64,000 nt of DNA from Sipunculus nudus (GCA_026874595.1 CM049306.1:8612519-8676518); one strand, 5' to 3'; shown: positions 39,501 to 46,827, counted from the stretch's first letter. Program-made: numbers and translations. The notes: generated by a model not told the origin, from the letters alone.

Positions 39501-42500
39501 TCTCAGTGTGTGAATTATTATATGTAAAATATGAAAAATTAGAATATTGCAGGAGGGAAGATCGTCAGACACAGAACCGGCGATGGGCGATAATAGAGGA
39601 TGCACGGCAACTCATGTTAATTATTATTTAACACTTGTTCGGGAATATATGTGAGCGCTGCTGGTGACGAAAAAGATATCCCATATATCCTGTAACTGGC
39701 ATTTTATAATCTGGTGTTTTATATATATATATATAATATACAGTATTTTAGCCGCGCCGGTCGGGGGTTACCGGGACGGCCTGTACTGCCGGCCGGAACA
39801 AACTAAACATTCGTATCCCACAGACCGGCACAAAAGATCATAAAGATCGTCAAAAATCCAGCTACCGGCAATAGAACTTAAATAATTTATTACCCCAAAC
39901 TGTTAAATTTGTACCTCATTATAGTATGTTTACAAATTTATTTGATCATGGCTGTGGTGCAAACAAAAGTTACAGGAGTCACTGATCAAATTAATATACA
40001 TCAAATAAATTATTGGTAAAAAAACAAGCAATGAAGTGTTCACAGTTTGGACATGAAAGGAAAACATCATTAGCCAGGGGTCTCTCACGGCGTACAGCGG
40101 TGCGTGGCATCATTAGCGGTAAGAAAATGGGCTATTGTTTTGTAATACTTCATGGCAACATTTAATTCATTTACGAACATTATTTGTATAAATTGCAGAA
40201 TACGCCTTAAAAAATGGTAATGGTGATTTTCTTAGTGCGTTAATGAAATTTATTCGGGGTGCCACCTGGCGGCAAGTGAACTTATTACAGCCGTGAATAT
40301 GTAATCTCACCAGATTTTATTAATATATTTCAATAAATTAAATGTTTATTTTACCCGTTTGGTAATTTCAGTGGAAAGAAATAAATGAAAAAAAATTTAT
40401 GTTAATCATATTTTTAAACTGGGACGGGGGAATAACATAAAAGGGGGGAAAAATTGATAGGTTTGAACCTGGGTCACATACGGTTCACGCTGTCACTGTT
40501 CATGCGCCTCTAACCAAATGGCCACAGCAACGAACGTGCTTGGCGGGAGTTTTTATTTGGGAGATTCTAATAAGATTCATTCAGCGGGGAAAAAAATAAA
40601 TTATTTGACGGACATTACCGGTATTTATCAAATAAAAACTCTTGAAGACAGCGGTATATCCTTTGTAGCTGCGGTTCAAAGCACTCAGACGATCTCCATT
40701 TAACCTTTGATGTCTTGTAGCACCAGGTCCTGCCTGTGATCAGTGGTCCGTGCGAGGTTTGTCCCAAGTGGATTACTAGTATATAATCATCAGCAAATGT
40801 TATTTTTGTCCCACTTAAAAAACCTTCTTATTCTATTATTAAGTAAAAAAATATTATTGATTAAAACAATTTTTACATCGAGTTCTATTGTTCAAATCAC
40901 ATTCATGTTGTAACAAGTCTGAAGCAAAGATGGCCGATCAGTATCGGTTAAGCGACAGTTTTTTCTATTTGCATACATGAAGTCGCAAATCTGATAAAAT
41001 TGTTCCGATAAATTATCATGTTACTGCCACGCACTTGGACATAAAGATGCGTTATTATTATGTGAACAGCGTAGACATTTGATTCATCTCTGCAAGCAAA
41101 GCCGTTTTAATCATAGCTACAATTATTGTTCATACGGACCGCCGGTGGTTACGAATTCATATATGTATTATAGAAAAATATGATTCAGGAAATTTATAGT
41201 GTGCGAACTAATGAAGGATACGAAATGATGTACACATTACGGTATATATAATTTATATATGATTATTTCAACAATTCTATGCTGTGTTACCTCTAGTCTG
41301 ATACATCTGATGGTGTTACCATGGATGACTGGTAGCCCTAGTTTTTAAGTTATATATTAATTGTATAAATGCTGTCTCTAATTTTCTTTTCTTCATATTT
41401 TTATCTTTATATTCATCTCTATATTCCTAAGCTGTCAAAATCTGAATGTTGTTCCTGATGTTTTCTAATTTTCCTTAAGGTACTGTTATCAGTGGTAGAA
41501 AGGGCATGTGGCAACATTATATTTTAATGGAGTGCTGGTAATTTAAACAGATAAGATGATTAACAACTAAAATGCATGAACGGATAAGTAATTTACTGAT
41601 CTGATAAACAACTACTTATTGAGTGCCAAATAAAAGAGACACTTTCTGAATAATAAAATAAGATATAACAGGTGAACTTCATAAAGTAACCAGTGTTTGG
41701 TAATATGATGCCAAAGTTTGTTTATTGGATAAGTCCACAAGTATTCTGGAGTATGGTTTAACATTTTTAAAGTCAAAAGGATATATGAAGATACACTGTC
41801 TTCTGTTAATCCCATATAAAGTCTTCAGTCTTCTATCTCTGAATGTTTATTCCTTCAATATTATTAGGTAAGTCCACAAGCAATGAATAGTATGTTTTAA
41901 AGATTTTAAGTAATAGTGAAACATAGAGAAATATTGTCTTCAGTTAATGTCCTCAGTATAACCTATCCTTGAATAAGATATAGTGATAAATATGCCAGCA
42001 TTACACTTGAGATCATCATCACCTGCTAAGTACCAACTTCCTGAGGGTATGAGTAACTTTACAGGCATCTGATCCATCAACTACCTGCCTGGCAGTGTTT
42101 GAAAAATATTCAACAGCTGAACAGAAAGGGAATGAAAGGCACAGGAATACCTGAGACCTTTATATAACACCAGAATCAATATTTAATATCAATATTCTTT
42201 CTCTTTTTCATGTTTTCCACAGACCTGAAATACTTTTAGTTTTCAACAGCAATATCAAAGATCATTTATGCAATGATCACCAACAAATTCCTCCAATACC
42301 TCATGCACCAGAACCAAATTTTCTTTGCCCGCCATTGGGTTTTTAAGGCACAACACTAAATATAGACACAGGAGTTGTCTGGCATATTGTATATGCTATC
42401 TCATACAACATAAAGTACACTAGTTTTGGGGTTGGCTGGACTGGCAGGGTTGGTTTTACCACACAGGAGACACATCTATTCCGGTACCATCAATCATTCT

Positions 42501-43283
42501 TTACAGATCCTTTTAATGCCAAACCACAACAGTTGCTCCTTTCTGGCCTCTGATCCTCCTAGCCAGGTCCACCATTGGCCTATTACCTTAATGGCTTTTA
42601 GAAGCAAACATTGTCCTTCTACTGGATATGAAGATGAATGAGAAAAGATTTACTCCTATCAATGATACGGACATAAATCTCTATTCTTTCTGCTCCTGTG
42701 CAAAAATAAACCCTACAACAAGCCGAGGGAGCCCTATACATGATCTCCTGATGGAAAGCTATTTCACACAATATTGGTAAATGGTCACATTGGAAAATCA
42801 CCCAAATCTATAATTTATTGGTTTAATTTCCTTTTTCTTTTGTGTATAAACACTACACAAATTTATCTTTGTTGCAATGTAATTTCCTTTTGTTCTGATA
42901 TTCTGTATATTAATAAAATCTTTTAAAATTTCATAAAAATCTGATACTTTAACACAAAATATTATGACTGAATCAATCTATTTATTTATACTCTCATATT
43001 AATGATTCATCAGTGTTATTAGTAGTACAAACACATGCATCAATATTCACCATATGATAAAGTATTTTTTATAAAACATTTACTTACATTGACACCATGT
43101 GTATCTATTGTCTTGAAGACACTGGGATCCAGATAAATCTGTTTCTTCAGATATCGAGGTGGGAGGGGTGGGGGGCGTGTCTGAAGAGACACAGGCTCGG
43201 GGTTGAAGCTTGCTGGAGTCGACATGGTTGATGGCTCTTGGTGTTCCCACCCCTCAACAAAACTTTCCTCTCTCAACCTTTAG
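6330..43283 (-). CDS. Two-module KY/hillarin-like protein gene (composite model, 17 coding exons)
   Basis: Composite model. Exons on the minus strand (high to low coordinates): E1 43283-43088 (ATG 43225), E2 36918-36833, E3 35904-35764, E4 33595-32266, E5 29953-29906, E6 29512-29335, E7 27858-27787, E8 22805-22728, E9 22036-21956, E10 20471-20403, E11 18031-17927, E12 16995-16882, E13 16194-15907 (or further), E14 12511-12231, E15 10041-9953, E16 8582-8442, E17 8079-6330. Every junction agrees in phase; the shortest product is 1662 aa. It has two KY/transglutaminase-like modules (about 1-540 and 990-1662) joined by a disordered Pro/Gly/Gln-rich linker. KY and hillarin proteins are cytoskeletal, in muscle or neural cells; that role here is inferred from the family. 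No signal peptide is seen. The model could instead be two overlapping genes: a transcript starting at the E14 ATG and one ending after E4 are both possible. Confidence 0.8.
8442..8582 (-). CDS. Exon 16: KY module 2, first part of transglutaminase-like core
   Basis: 141 nt, phase 2 to 2. Acceptor TTATTCAG, donor GCAG|GTAGGT. It encodes [20 protein letters not shown], then [14 protein letters not shown] and [12 protein letters not shown]. Paralogue of E3. As there, the nucleophile segment reads QTTYA with no Cys at the expected position. Confidence 0.92.
8583..9952. other. Intron 15 of the KY-like gene
   Basis: AT-rich intron between E15 and E16. No additional exon seen. About 9030-9130 is more GC-rich than its surroundings and may be a small inserted repeat, but I could not define termini. 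Confidence 0.7.
9953..10041 (-). CDS. Exon 15: KY module 2, helix preceding core
   Basis: 89 nt, phase 0 to 2. Acceptor ATTTTAG, donor CAAG|GTAAGC. It encodes [20 protein letters not shown], then DISNELEKA. Paralogue of E2 with one extra codon and the same phases. Confidence 0.92.
10042..12230. other. Intron 14 of the KY-like gene with two short direct repeats
   Basis: No exon seen. Direct repeats of about 35 bp occur at about 10829-10863 and 10946-10982 (AAAGTTCATTCA-AATTACTG core), and of about 33 bp at about 11792-11823 and 11948-11975 (CACCATGACCTAA core). Confidence 0.6.
12231..12511 (-). CDS. Exon 14: linker end and start of KY module 2
   Basis: 281 nt, phase 1 to 0. Acceptor AACTCCAG, donor GAG|GTGAGA. 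After two residues the frame has an ATG at 12506 in a near-perfect Kozak context (CCACCATGG), giving [20 protein letters not shown], then a Pro-rich stretch ([12 protein letters not shown]) and [11 protein letters not shown], homologous to the end of E1. The exon can act as an internal exon or as the first coding exon of a module-2-only transcript. A TA/CA dinucleotide tract lies just upstream of the acceptor. Confidence 0.85.
12526..12567. repeat. TA/TG microsatellite next to the E14 acceptor
   Basis: (TA)n-(GT)8-(TA)n on the plus strand, read as (CA)8 in the minus-strand pre-mRNA, 30-45 nt upstream of the E14 3' splice site. Intronic CA repeats are known binding sites for hnRNP L-type splicing regulators; that this one acts so is inference. 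Confidence 0.9.
13497..13745. repeat. 27-bp tandem repeat next to the 75-bp array
   Basis: About nine imperfect units built on CTATGTAGTAAGCTTTGTG followed by TGATCAGA, with some truncated copies. It begins where the 75-bp array decays and lies in the E13-E14 intron. Confidence 0.85.
13775..15960 (-). repeat. 75-bp tandem array, 29 units (25-codon unit with embedded 5' splice site)
   Basis: Counting the TTGACC anchor on the plus strand gives 29 units at 13852-15950, each 75 bp apart except two 74-bp steps (13927-14001 and 14826-14900). On the minus strand the unit encodes QSKSQ(N/Y)[11 protein letters not shown] then HPEQPVTQ with no stop. Nearly every unit holds GTAAGT at phase 1; one near 14265 has lost it. 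The single-base deletion near 14861 throws lower-coordinate units out of frame, with a TAG soon after, so units below about 14.9 kb are intronic in that frame. The array seems to span the original exon 13/intron boundary. Confidence 0.92.
15907..16194 (-). CDS. Exon 13: PYGQQ-repeat exon running into the 75-bp array (shortest form)
   Basis: Acceptor TTGCAG, phase 1. It encodes about ten tandem PYGQQ-type pentads ([18 protein letters not shown]...), then a unique stretch [16 protein letters not shown], then the first 25-residue unit ([17 protein letters not shown]). The first donor in phase is AAA|GTAAGT after 15907. Reading on through the array adds 25 residues per unit, up to the unit-14 donor at 14932 (1263-nt exon). 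Without an ATG it does not appear as a conventional ORF. Pro/Tyr/Gly/Gln low-complexity sequence like this is usually disordered and can be elastic or phase-separating (inference). Confidence 0.75.
16882..16995 (-). CDS. Exon 12: cassette 6 of GC-donor block (38 aa)
   Basis: 114 nt, phase 1 to 1. Acceptor ATAACAACAG, donor TCAG|GCATGG (no GT present). It encodes [20 protein letters not shown], then [18 protein letters not shown]. The other two frames contain stops, which supports this reading. No TGCATG was noticed next to this exon beyond the GCATG in the donor itself. Confidence 0.75.
17915..17920 (-). promoter_or_regulatory. Putative RBFOX site downstream of E11
   Basis: TGCATG on the transcribed strand, 7-12 nt after the end of E11, adjoining its GC donor. 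In vertebrates a downstream position tends to favour exon inclusion and an upstream one skipping. Confidence 0.45.
17927..18031 (-). CDS. Exon 11: cassette 5 of GC-donor block (35 aa)
   Basis: 105 nt, phase 1 to 1. Acceptor CTCGCACAG, donor GAAG|GCATGT. It encodes [20 protein letters not shown], then [15 protein letters not shown]; acidic and polar. TGCATG lies 7-12 nt downstream of the exon end, immediately after the donor, instead of upstream as in E7-E10. No hydrophobic core; likely disordered. Confidence 0.74.
18572..18832. mobile_element. Possible MITE in intron 10 (E10-E11)
   Basis: Left end GGTATGGTTCTCTGGCACTG and the reverse complement of the right end GGTTTGGTTCTCAGGCACTT match at 17 of 20 positions. 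About 260 bp, with a T/A-rich interior and a CCGCCCGCCCG tract. No clear target duplication. Confidence 0.4.
20155..20186. repeat. (TA)n microsatellite in intron 10
   Basis: Uninterrupted TA dinucleotides between E10 and E11. Confidence 0.9.
20403..20471 (-). CDS. Exon 10: cassette 4 of GC-donor block (23 aa)
   Basis: 69 nt, phase 1 to 1. Acceptor GCTGTAG, donor TCAG|GCATGT. It encodes [20 protein letters not shown] and EAS: basic and Ala/Met-rich, possibly helical, unlike the Pro-rich neighbours. TGCATG lies 24-29 nt upstream. The exon is clearly more GC-rich than the flanking introns. Confidence 0.74.
20495..20500 (-). promoter_or_regulatory. Putative RBFOX site upstream of E10
   Basis: TGCATG on the transcribed strand, 24-29 nt before E10. 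Confidence 0.5.
21956..22036 (-). CDS. Exon 9: cassette 3 of GC-donor block (27 aa)
   Basis: 81 nt, phase 1 to 1. Acceptor TCATCAG, donor CCAG|GCATGT. It encodes [20 protein letters not shown] and GTQKRAP. TGCATG lies 28-33 nt upstream. It shares its core with E8. The Lys/Gly/Ser-rich composition suggests a flexible spacer. Confidence 0.76.
22064..22069 (-). promoter_or_regulatory. Putative RBFOX site upstream of E9
   Basis: TGCATG on the transcribed strand, 28-33 nt before E9. Confidence 0.5.
22728..22805 (-). CDS. Exon 8: cassette 2 of GC-donor block (26 aa)
   Basis: 78 nt, phase 1 to 1. Acceptor GCTGCAG, donor AAAG|GCATGC. It encodes [20 protein letters not shown] and PRLGRK. TGCATG lies 7-12 nt upstream of the exon, inside the acceptor tract. 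No GT is available near the 3' end at a usable phase, which argues for a genuine GC donor. The core [11 protein letters not shown] resembles E9 ([12 protein letters not shown]), so the two probably arose by exon duplication. Confidence 0.78.
22812..22817 (-). promoter_or_regulatory. Putative RBFOX site upstream of E8
   Basis: TGCATG on the transcribed strand, 7-12 nt before the E8 3' splice site, overlapping the acceptor tract. Confidence 0.5.
23991..24236. mobile_element. Possible short TIR element abutting the 24.24-kb element
   Basis: Starts TAGAGCCCTGCAGGCTG; the right end reverse-complements to TAGAACCCTGTGCCAGCC, a 10-bp terminal match with one mismatch. The interior is GC-richer than the intron and has an apparent minus ORF that matches no linker cassette. 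Target duplication not evident. Confidence 0.35.
24241..25154. mobile_element. Non-autonomous palindromic-TIR element, copy 1 (intron between E7 and E8)
   Basis: Ends are inverted: TATATGTCGAGGGAAGAATG at the left, and CATTCTTCCCTCGACATATA at the right. Each subterminal region holds several near-palindromic 25-30-bp units (AGAATTCTCATTTTTCCCGG type). The unique centre shares long identity with copy 2 at 46.8 kb (GTGTTAGTCAATCTAACGTA). No coding capacity. Copy 1 holds a long (TA)n tract at 24513-24598. The TA at the ends may be the target dinucleotide. Confidence 0.8.
24513..24598. repeat. (TA)n microsatellite inside element copy 1
   Basis: Nearly pure TA for about 85 bp, absent from the sister copy at 46.8 kb, so it expanded after or during insertion. 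Confidence 0.9.
26554..26646 (-). CDS. Candidate extra linker cassette (31 aa), unconfirmed
   Basis: A 93-nt segment that would be phase 1 to 1, with a poor acceptor (CATTGCAAG) and a moderate GT donor (AGAA|GTATTT). It would encode [20 protein letters not shown] and [11 protein letters not shown]. The composition and V-V-Y-x-P-G spacing loosely resemble E8 and E9. No GCATG donor is present. It may be chance, so it is left out of the main model. Confidence 0.28.
27079..27165 (-). CDS. Candidate extra linker cassette (29 aa), unconfirmed
   Basis: An 87-nt segment that would be phase 1 to 1, after acceptor AATTTGTAG and before a possible GC donor (CAAG|GCTAGG); a TAG stop follows at once in frame. 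It would encode [20 protein letters not shown] and KAPSQPTHQ, similar in Pro/Gly/Lys content to E8 and E9. The donor lacks the GCATG seen in the six confident cassettes. Left out of the main model. Confidence 0.33.
27787..27858 (-). CDS. Exon 7: cassette 1 of GC-donor block (24 aa)
   Basis: 72 nt, phase 1 to 1. Acceptor CTATCAG, donor CCAG|GCATGT. It encodes [20 protein letters not shown] and LHPP. Two overlapping TGCATG elements sit at 27878-27869 on the minus strand, 11-20 nt upstream of the exon. A GT donor four bases later (GGCAT|GT) would give phase 2 and break the frame into E8, so the GC donor is preferred. Confidence 0.75.
27869..27878 (-). promoter_or_regulatory. Putative RBFOX sites upstream of E7
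   Basis: Plus-strand TGCATGCA context gives two overlapping TGCATG on the transcribed strand, 11-20 nt before the exon. TGCATG is the established RBFOX (Fox-1 family) recognition hexamer; function here is inferred from position. Confidence 0.5.
28000..29300. other. Intron 6 of the KY-like gene
   Basis: AT-rich; no exon or repeat structure that I can support between E6 and E7 in this stretch. Confidence 0.6.
29335..29512 (-). CDS. Exon 6: Pro/Gly-rich linker exon (59 aa)
   Basis: The acceptor is a T-rich tract ending TTTTTTAG and the donor is CCCA|GTAAGT. Phase 0 to 1, 178 nt. The encoded segment starts [19 protein letters not shown], continues through Gly/Pro-rich sequence and includes [14 protein letters not shown]. 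The internal polyproline could bind SH3 or EVH1 domains (inference). This exon shifts the junction to phase 1, in which all following cassettes are joined. Confidence 0.8.
29906..29953 (-). CDS. Exon 5: short linker exon (16 aa)
   Basis: A 48-nt exon with acceptor GTTGTAG and donor CAT|GTGAGT, phase 0 to 0. It encodes [16 protein letters not shown]. It is Pro/Gln/Ala-rich like its neighbours, and its phase agrees with both E4 and E6. As a symmetric exon it can be skipped without a frameshift. Confidence 0.72.
31741..32265 (-). other. Possible alternative 3' end after module 1 (read-through of E4 donor)
   Basis: The E4 frame stays open past its weak donor for 40 residues and stops at 32145-32143, adding a hydrophobic tail ([13 protein letters not shown]). 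An AATAAA hexamer lies on the minus strand at 31746-31741. A short single-module isoform ending here is possible. A C-rich run at about 31982-31999 lies between. Inference only. Confidence 0.3.
32266..33595 (-). CDS. Exon 4: KY module 1, core end, two C-terminal repeats and linker start
   Basis: The acceptor TTTCAG at 33597-33596 is chosen over the CAG eight bases downstream because only it keeps phase 2. The product continues [20 protein letters not shown], then [20 protein letters not shown] with the catalytic-type His and Asp. Two beta-sandwich-like repeats follow, each ending in a P-x-x-G-x-Y-x-L-x-x-(Y/F)A pattern and the second containing [14 protein letters not shown]. The last 100 residues are Gln/Gly/Ser/Thr-rich linker ([19 protein letters not shown]). 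The donor CAG|GTACAC is phase 0 and rather weak. If it is not used, the frame stops at 32143. Confidence 0.88.
33857..35673. mobile_element. Putative TIR transposon in intron 3 (E3-E4), 1.8 kb
   Basis: Left end CAGGCATGTGGAAATT and right end AATTTCCACATGCCTG are exact 16-bp inverted repeats. Both subterminal zones also contain GCGTAAC-type repeats in opposite orientation. Terminal CAG/CTG suggests hAT-like ends; the flanks share GAGTC but no clean 8-bp duplication. The internal ORF (35154-35459, plus) is not recognised. Confidence 0.6.
35764..35904 (-). CDS. Exon 3: KY module 1, first part of transglutaminase-like core
   Basis: A 141-nt exon, phase 2 to 2, with acceptor TTTTCAG and donor CCA|GTAAGT. 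It encodes [11 protein letters not shown], a middle region with [12 protein letters not shown], and then [12 protein letters not shown]. The paralogous exon E16 has the same length and phases. The KTTYA segment lies where active transglutaminase-like and KY proteins have the nucleophile motif (Cys-x-Gly-Tyr type); no Cys is present there. Confidence 0.9.
36833..36918 (-). CDS. Exon 2: KY module 1, helix preceding core
   Basis: Acceptor TTTACAG and donor CCAG|GTAAGT bound an 86-nt exon, phase 0 to 2. It encodes [20 protein letters not shown] then NYNDLEKA, with an Arg completed across the junction. It aligns with E15 ([23 protein letters not shown]), including FRDL, W-L-Y and LEKAR. In this family the segment leads into the W-containing strand of the transglutaminase-like core. 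Confidence 0.9.
36919..43087. other. Intron 1 of the KY-like gene (6.2 kb)
   Basis: No supported exon. About 39740-39870 and 40070-40700 are more CpG-rich than the surroundings (CGCGCCGGTCGGG at about 39752) and might be an inserted element or regulatory region; I cannot tell. A tRNA-like segment lies at about 40440-40525. Confidence 0.5.
40440..40525 (-). repeat. tRNA-derived fragment or SINE head
   Basis: On the minus strand an A-box-like TTGGTTAGAGGCGC and a B-box GGTTCAAACC occur at the right order and spacing, but the acceptor stem does not pair. A degenerate tRNA-derived retroelement is more likely than a functional tRNA. Confidence 0.4.
43088..43283 (-). CDS. Exon 1: 5' UTR end and N-terminus of KY module 1
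   Basis: A strong acceptor (pyrimidine-rich TTGTTGTTGTTGCAG) precedes 43283, so at least one non-coding exon lies upstream. An in-frame TAA at 43282-43280 blocks extension and fixes the start at ATG 43225 in context ACCATGT ([11 protein letters not shown]). The exon encodes 46 residues: a short Pro-rich stretch (RPPPLPPRY), then a motif [10 protein letters not shown] that opens KY-family domains. The donor is AAT|GTAAGT, phase 0. E14 ends in a homologous motif ([10 protein letters not shown]), marking the same position in module 2. Confidence 0.8.
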
Positions 43284-44049
43284 CTGCAACAACAACAAAC
43301 AAACAGTGGTCATTTCTTTGTCATTTAAAAATCTGTTTTCTATGTATGCAGACCATATTGAATCACCTGTAAGAGTGAACAATGTATGGAACAAATCCTG
43401 ATTCACAGGTGAAAGCTATCTAAAGGGACCTTTTCACTTACAGTATGTTCACGTACAGGAAGTTAAGTGTTTTTTCATAAAACTATTTTTTGTTCCTGCC
43501 AACAGTTCATTCTAAAGAAAATAAACTTATACTGGGCACAATCAGTGGTGTAAAACATACACATAGCACACATGCCACCTGGAATCACAAATCAAGATTT
43601 GTGTATGCTTTGAACGGGTGTTTCTTGTGTTTCTTCATTTATGATTTATCTCCTTGTTTTAGAGTTATTACACATGCACAAGATCATGCAGTCTCTTCTG
43701 GTAACCGGACACATGGACTGCGTTTAATCATTTCCAGAACCATAACAATGTACATAAAACAGGTGAATTGGACTAAGTTTTGTGGGGATGGTATTGTTAG
43801 TAACATTTTTTATTCAGTCTAAATGAACTTAAAGCATGAGATAATACACATACTATTGGAAATGTTTATGTTCCTTTACATTAGGTAAACATTTTTTATC
43901 ATACAAGATTGATGACAAATATATACAGTATATACTCATTCTGTTGCACACAACATGACCACATTTATTTGCACTGTGGCCTGGAGAGTGGTGGTTTATC
44001 AAAGTCAAATAACACATCCACTCAGTGGTTTGCAGATAGTGACAGACTG
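43284..44049. other. Sequence upstream of E1
   Basis: Since E1 starts with a splice acceptor, this is intron or, less likely, promoter. No upstream exon or TATA-type promoter could be assigned. A 110-codon plus-strand ORF (43490-43822) does not look like a protein. Confidence 0.4.
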
Positions 44050-44054
44050 ACCAA

Positions 44055-44502
44055 GTTAAATATAAAGGACACAGCACATTAAGGTATCAGCATCTGCTGA
44101 TGTTAGGCAAGTTAAATATAAAGGACACAGCACATTAAGGTATCAGCATCTGCTGATGTTAGGCAAGTTAAATATAAAGGACACAGCACATTATGGTATC
44201 AGCATCTGCTGATGTTAGGCAAGTTAAATATAAAGGACACAGCACATTAAGGTATCAGCATCTGCTGATGTTAGGCAAGTTAAATATAAAGGACACAGCA
44301 CATTAAGGTATCAGCATCTGCTGATGTTAGGCAAGTTAAACATAAAGGACACAGCACATTAAGGTATCAGCATCTGCTGATGTTAGGCAAGTTAAATATA
44401 AAGGACACAGCACATTAAGGTATCAGCATCTGCTGATGTGAGGCAAGTTAAATATAAAGAACACAGCACATTAAGGTATCAGCATCTGCTGATGTTAGGC
44501 AA
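44055..44502. repeat. 56-bp tandem repeat, 8 copies
   Basis: Eight near-identical units (AAGTTAAATATAAAGGACAC start; contains CAGCATCTGCTGATG, a short palindrome). High identity implies recent expansion. It ends about 80 bp before the hAT element. Confidence 0.93.
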
Positions 44503-44579
44503 ATTTGGTGGGTGAATGTGTGGCAAATGGGTGAGGCTCTACGGTACATAGTTTCAAATAGATTTTAATCACAAGACAA

Positions 44580-45843
44580 CAGGGTTGGCAGGTTTCTACC
44601 CTATACGGTAATTACCCGGGTAATTACTGGGTAATTACTGATACGGTAAAAATACTTTCTAGAAATGGTGGATATGGTAGAAACTCTCATGGGAATTTAA
44701 AAAAATATATATTATCATTTCTTTAATGGCATAAAAGATGAATAAAAGTATCACTGATATAAAGGTAACAAGTAAGTACCTTTATGAAGTTAATTAAACC
44801 ATCATCAGGATTTGTTAAGCTTAGCTGGGCACAATGAAACCTGAATTCATTTATGTATCACACAACACCCTGCATGTTTCATGGTTTCGGAAACCCTCCA
44901 AGTAATATATGTTGGTTTGCCTAATTATTCACTTGAGCACAAATTTATGATAAAATTAATTTAAATGACGTGCATCACTGCATATTGGAAACCCTGCTTA
45001 GGCTGGTATAGGTTTCAGAAACCCAGCTGGGGACATATTTCTAAGGGAGTTATAGTTGATTAACTTATATGCCTCACTGAGCTCTTGCATAACATCATAT
45101 TTCAGAATGTTTTTTATATATATCCATCACTAAAAAGACAAAGGCATATACTGAACCATCTGTTCTTATCTAGTGCTACACCTGACTCTTCAATTAAATC
45201 TGCATAATACAGTGAAAGTCATGTATAAGAAAGGAAGACCTAAAGAATATGGCAAATGTAAGCTATGTGGTAATCAACAACTTGCCAAAGCTAACAGACT
45301 AAAAATACATCATGCCAAATGTGCCTCTATAAATCAACCCTGTGCTCCTCTTCTGCTTTTGGATGTTAAAGGGACAGACAGAGCTGGACTACTGAAGAAC
45401 CTGATGTTCAAACAAACATGAGAGTAACCTAAATCATCATGATTATATTGCACAAATCTGTACATTCACAATTAGTGAAGTAAGATTTTAGGATTCAACA
45501 AAGAATCAAAGAAAAAACTGTACATACATGTGTACATACCAAGGATATTATTTGGCATGCAGAACACTTGTGTTAAAAAACTTCATTTTTGGGTTTAAAT
45601 CGTAGTTTTTTATGTTTTTATTAAAATGTTTTTTTTTATCTTGTTTGCTGACTGGTTATACTTTCATTATTTCTAAATTCACTAAAATGTGCCATATAAA
45701 CATATTTCAGTCAGGTCAGCTGAGGTTTCAACCCATTTCTACCCTATTTCTACCCAGTAGAAATGTATTTCTACCATTTTTTCCCTAGTTTCTGCCTATG
45801 GTAAGGTAGAAATACCTTTCTACCGGGTAGAAACCCAACCCTG
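44580..45843. mobile_element. hAT-type DNA transposon, degenerate or non-autonomous
   Basis: Begins CAGGGTTGGCAGGTTTCTAC and ends GTAGAAACCCAACCCTG. Exact 8-bp duplications CAAGACAA flank both sides (44572-44579 and 45844-45851), the hallmark of hAT insertion. The interior is about 1.2 kb, too short for a full transposase, but encodes a BED-like zinc finger. Subterminal repeats of the TTTCTACC type occur at both ends. Confidence 0.85.
45173..45421 (+). pseudogene. BED-like zinc-finger fragment of a hAT transposase
   Basis: An 82-codon ORF inside the hAT element. It contains CKLCGNQQLAKANRLKIHHA followed by KC, fitting C-x2-C-x13-H-x3/4-C of BED-type fingers that bind transposon ends at the N-terminus of hAT transposases. 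No RNase H-like catalytic domain follows, so it is a remnant or a separate exon of a lost gene. Confidence 0.55.
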
Positions 45844-46432
45844 CAAGACAAAGCTTTTATCATACATGTCAACAGTTAATCCAGATACTCTAAACAATCC
45901 AGGTTAAGGAAGTTTAATATAACATTATGTGTGTAAGCCTTTCATAATCCTGTTTCCTTTTCTGGGAAGAATACAGGCAATTTATCAATGCTGGTTGCAT
46001 GTTAATACATAAGATCTGTCAAATATGGATCCAAATCACAAATGCAGGCTGGGCTATTCACTGAATGTTAAAATACTGTAGTATATGTGTCTTGATGTAA
46101 GCTCAGTGTGTATGATAAAAGTCACATGGATGATATTATACTGTATATGATCAGTATTTGTGATTAAGTTTATCAGATATCAACCATGCACACTGCCTCT
46201 GTCACAATCATTCCTCATAAGAAATCTAACAATCTCAGATAAGAATTATTACTGTGAAAAGTCTTCAACTTTCAAAATGTTCCATTCTTTTCACTCTGTA
46301 TATTTATTTGATTTAGTCTTTAATTTACATGGATTTATTTTCATAATGCCTGTCATTTTCTCATATTGATTTCATTATAATAACTAGACATTTCTTGGCA
46401 CCGCAGGTACCAGAGTATCCCCAGACATAGTA

Positions 46433-46448
46433 GGCCCCCCCCCCCCCT
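46433..46448. repeat. Poly-C run
   Basis: About 15 C in a row; similar homopolymer tracts occur at 25397-25412 (G), 31982-31995 (C) and at the window's right edge. Confidence 0.9.
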
Positions 46449-46827
46449 TTAAGAATAGACCCCCATTTTTAGCAGCATATACTGACACTTGGCATATTTA
46501 TTGTTTCTTTCAGCTAACAATCCACTATCTTGTTGAAGATATTGGTCCTGTAACCTTGATCTTTTTAAAGATGTGTCCTGTGACCTTGACCTTTGACCTC
46601 ATGACCCCAAAATCAATTGGGGTCTTGCTTTTCCAATGGGACATATTAAGTTATTAGATCATCCTTGGAAGCTAGCTATACTATTTTTGACAACAGATCC
46701 AGTAAAACTAACAGGATTTGTAACTCATATTAAATTGGCCGCAAAGACCACATGGTTATTATTAATTATCCAGTACTTTCTATATGGCCCCTGCCACCCT
46801 TGCTATGATGTATACAAGATTCTCATG

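Noticed and set aside
40440-40525. Functional tRNA gene
   Set aside because: A- and B-boxes are present but the acceptor stem does not pair; kept only as a tRNA-derived repeat.
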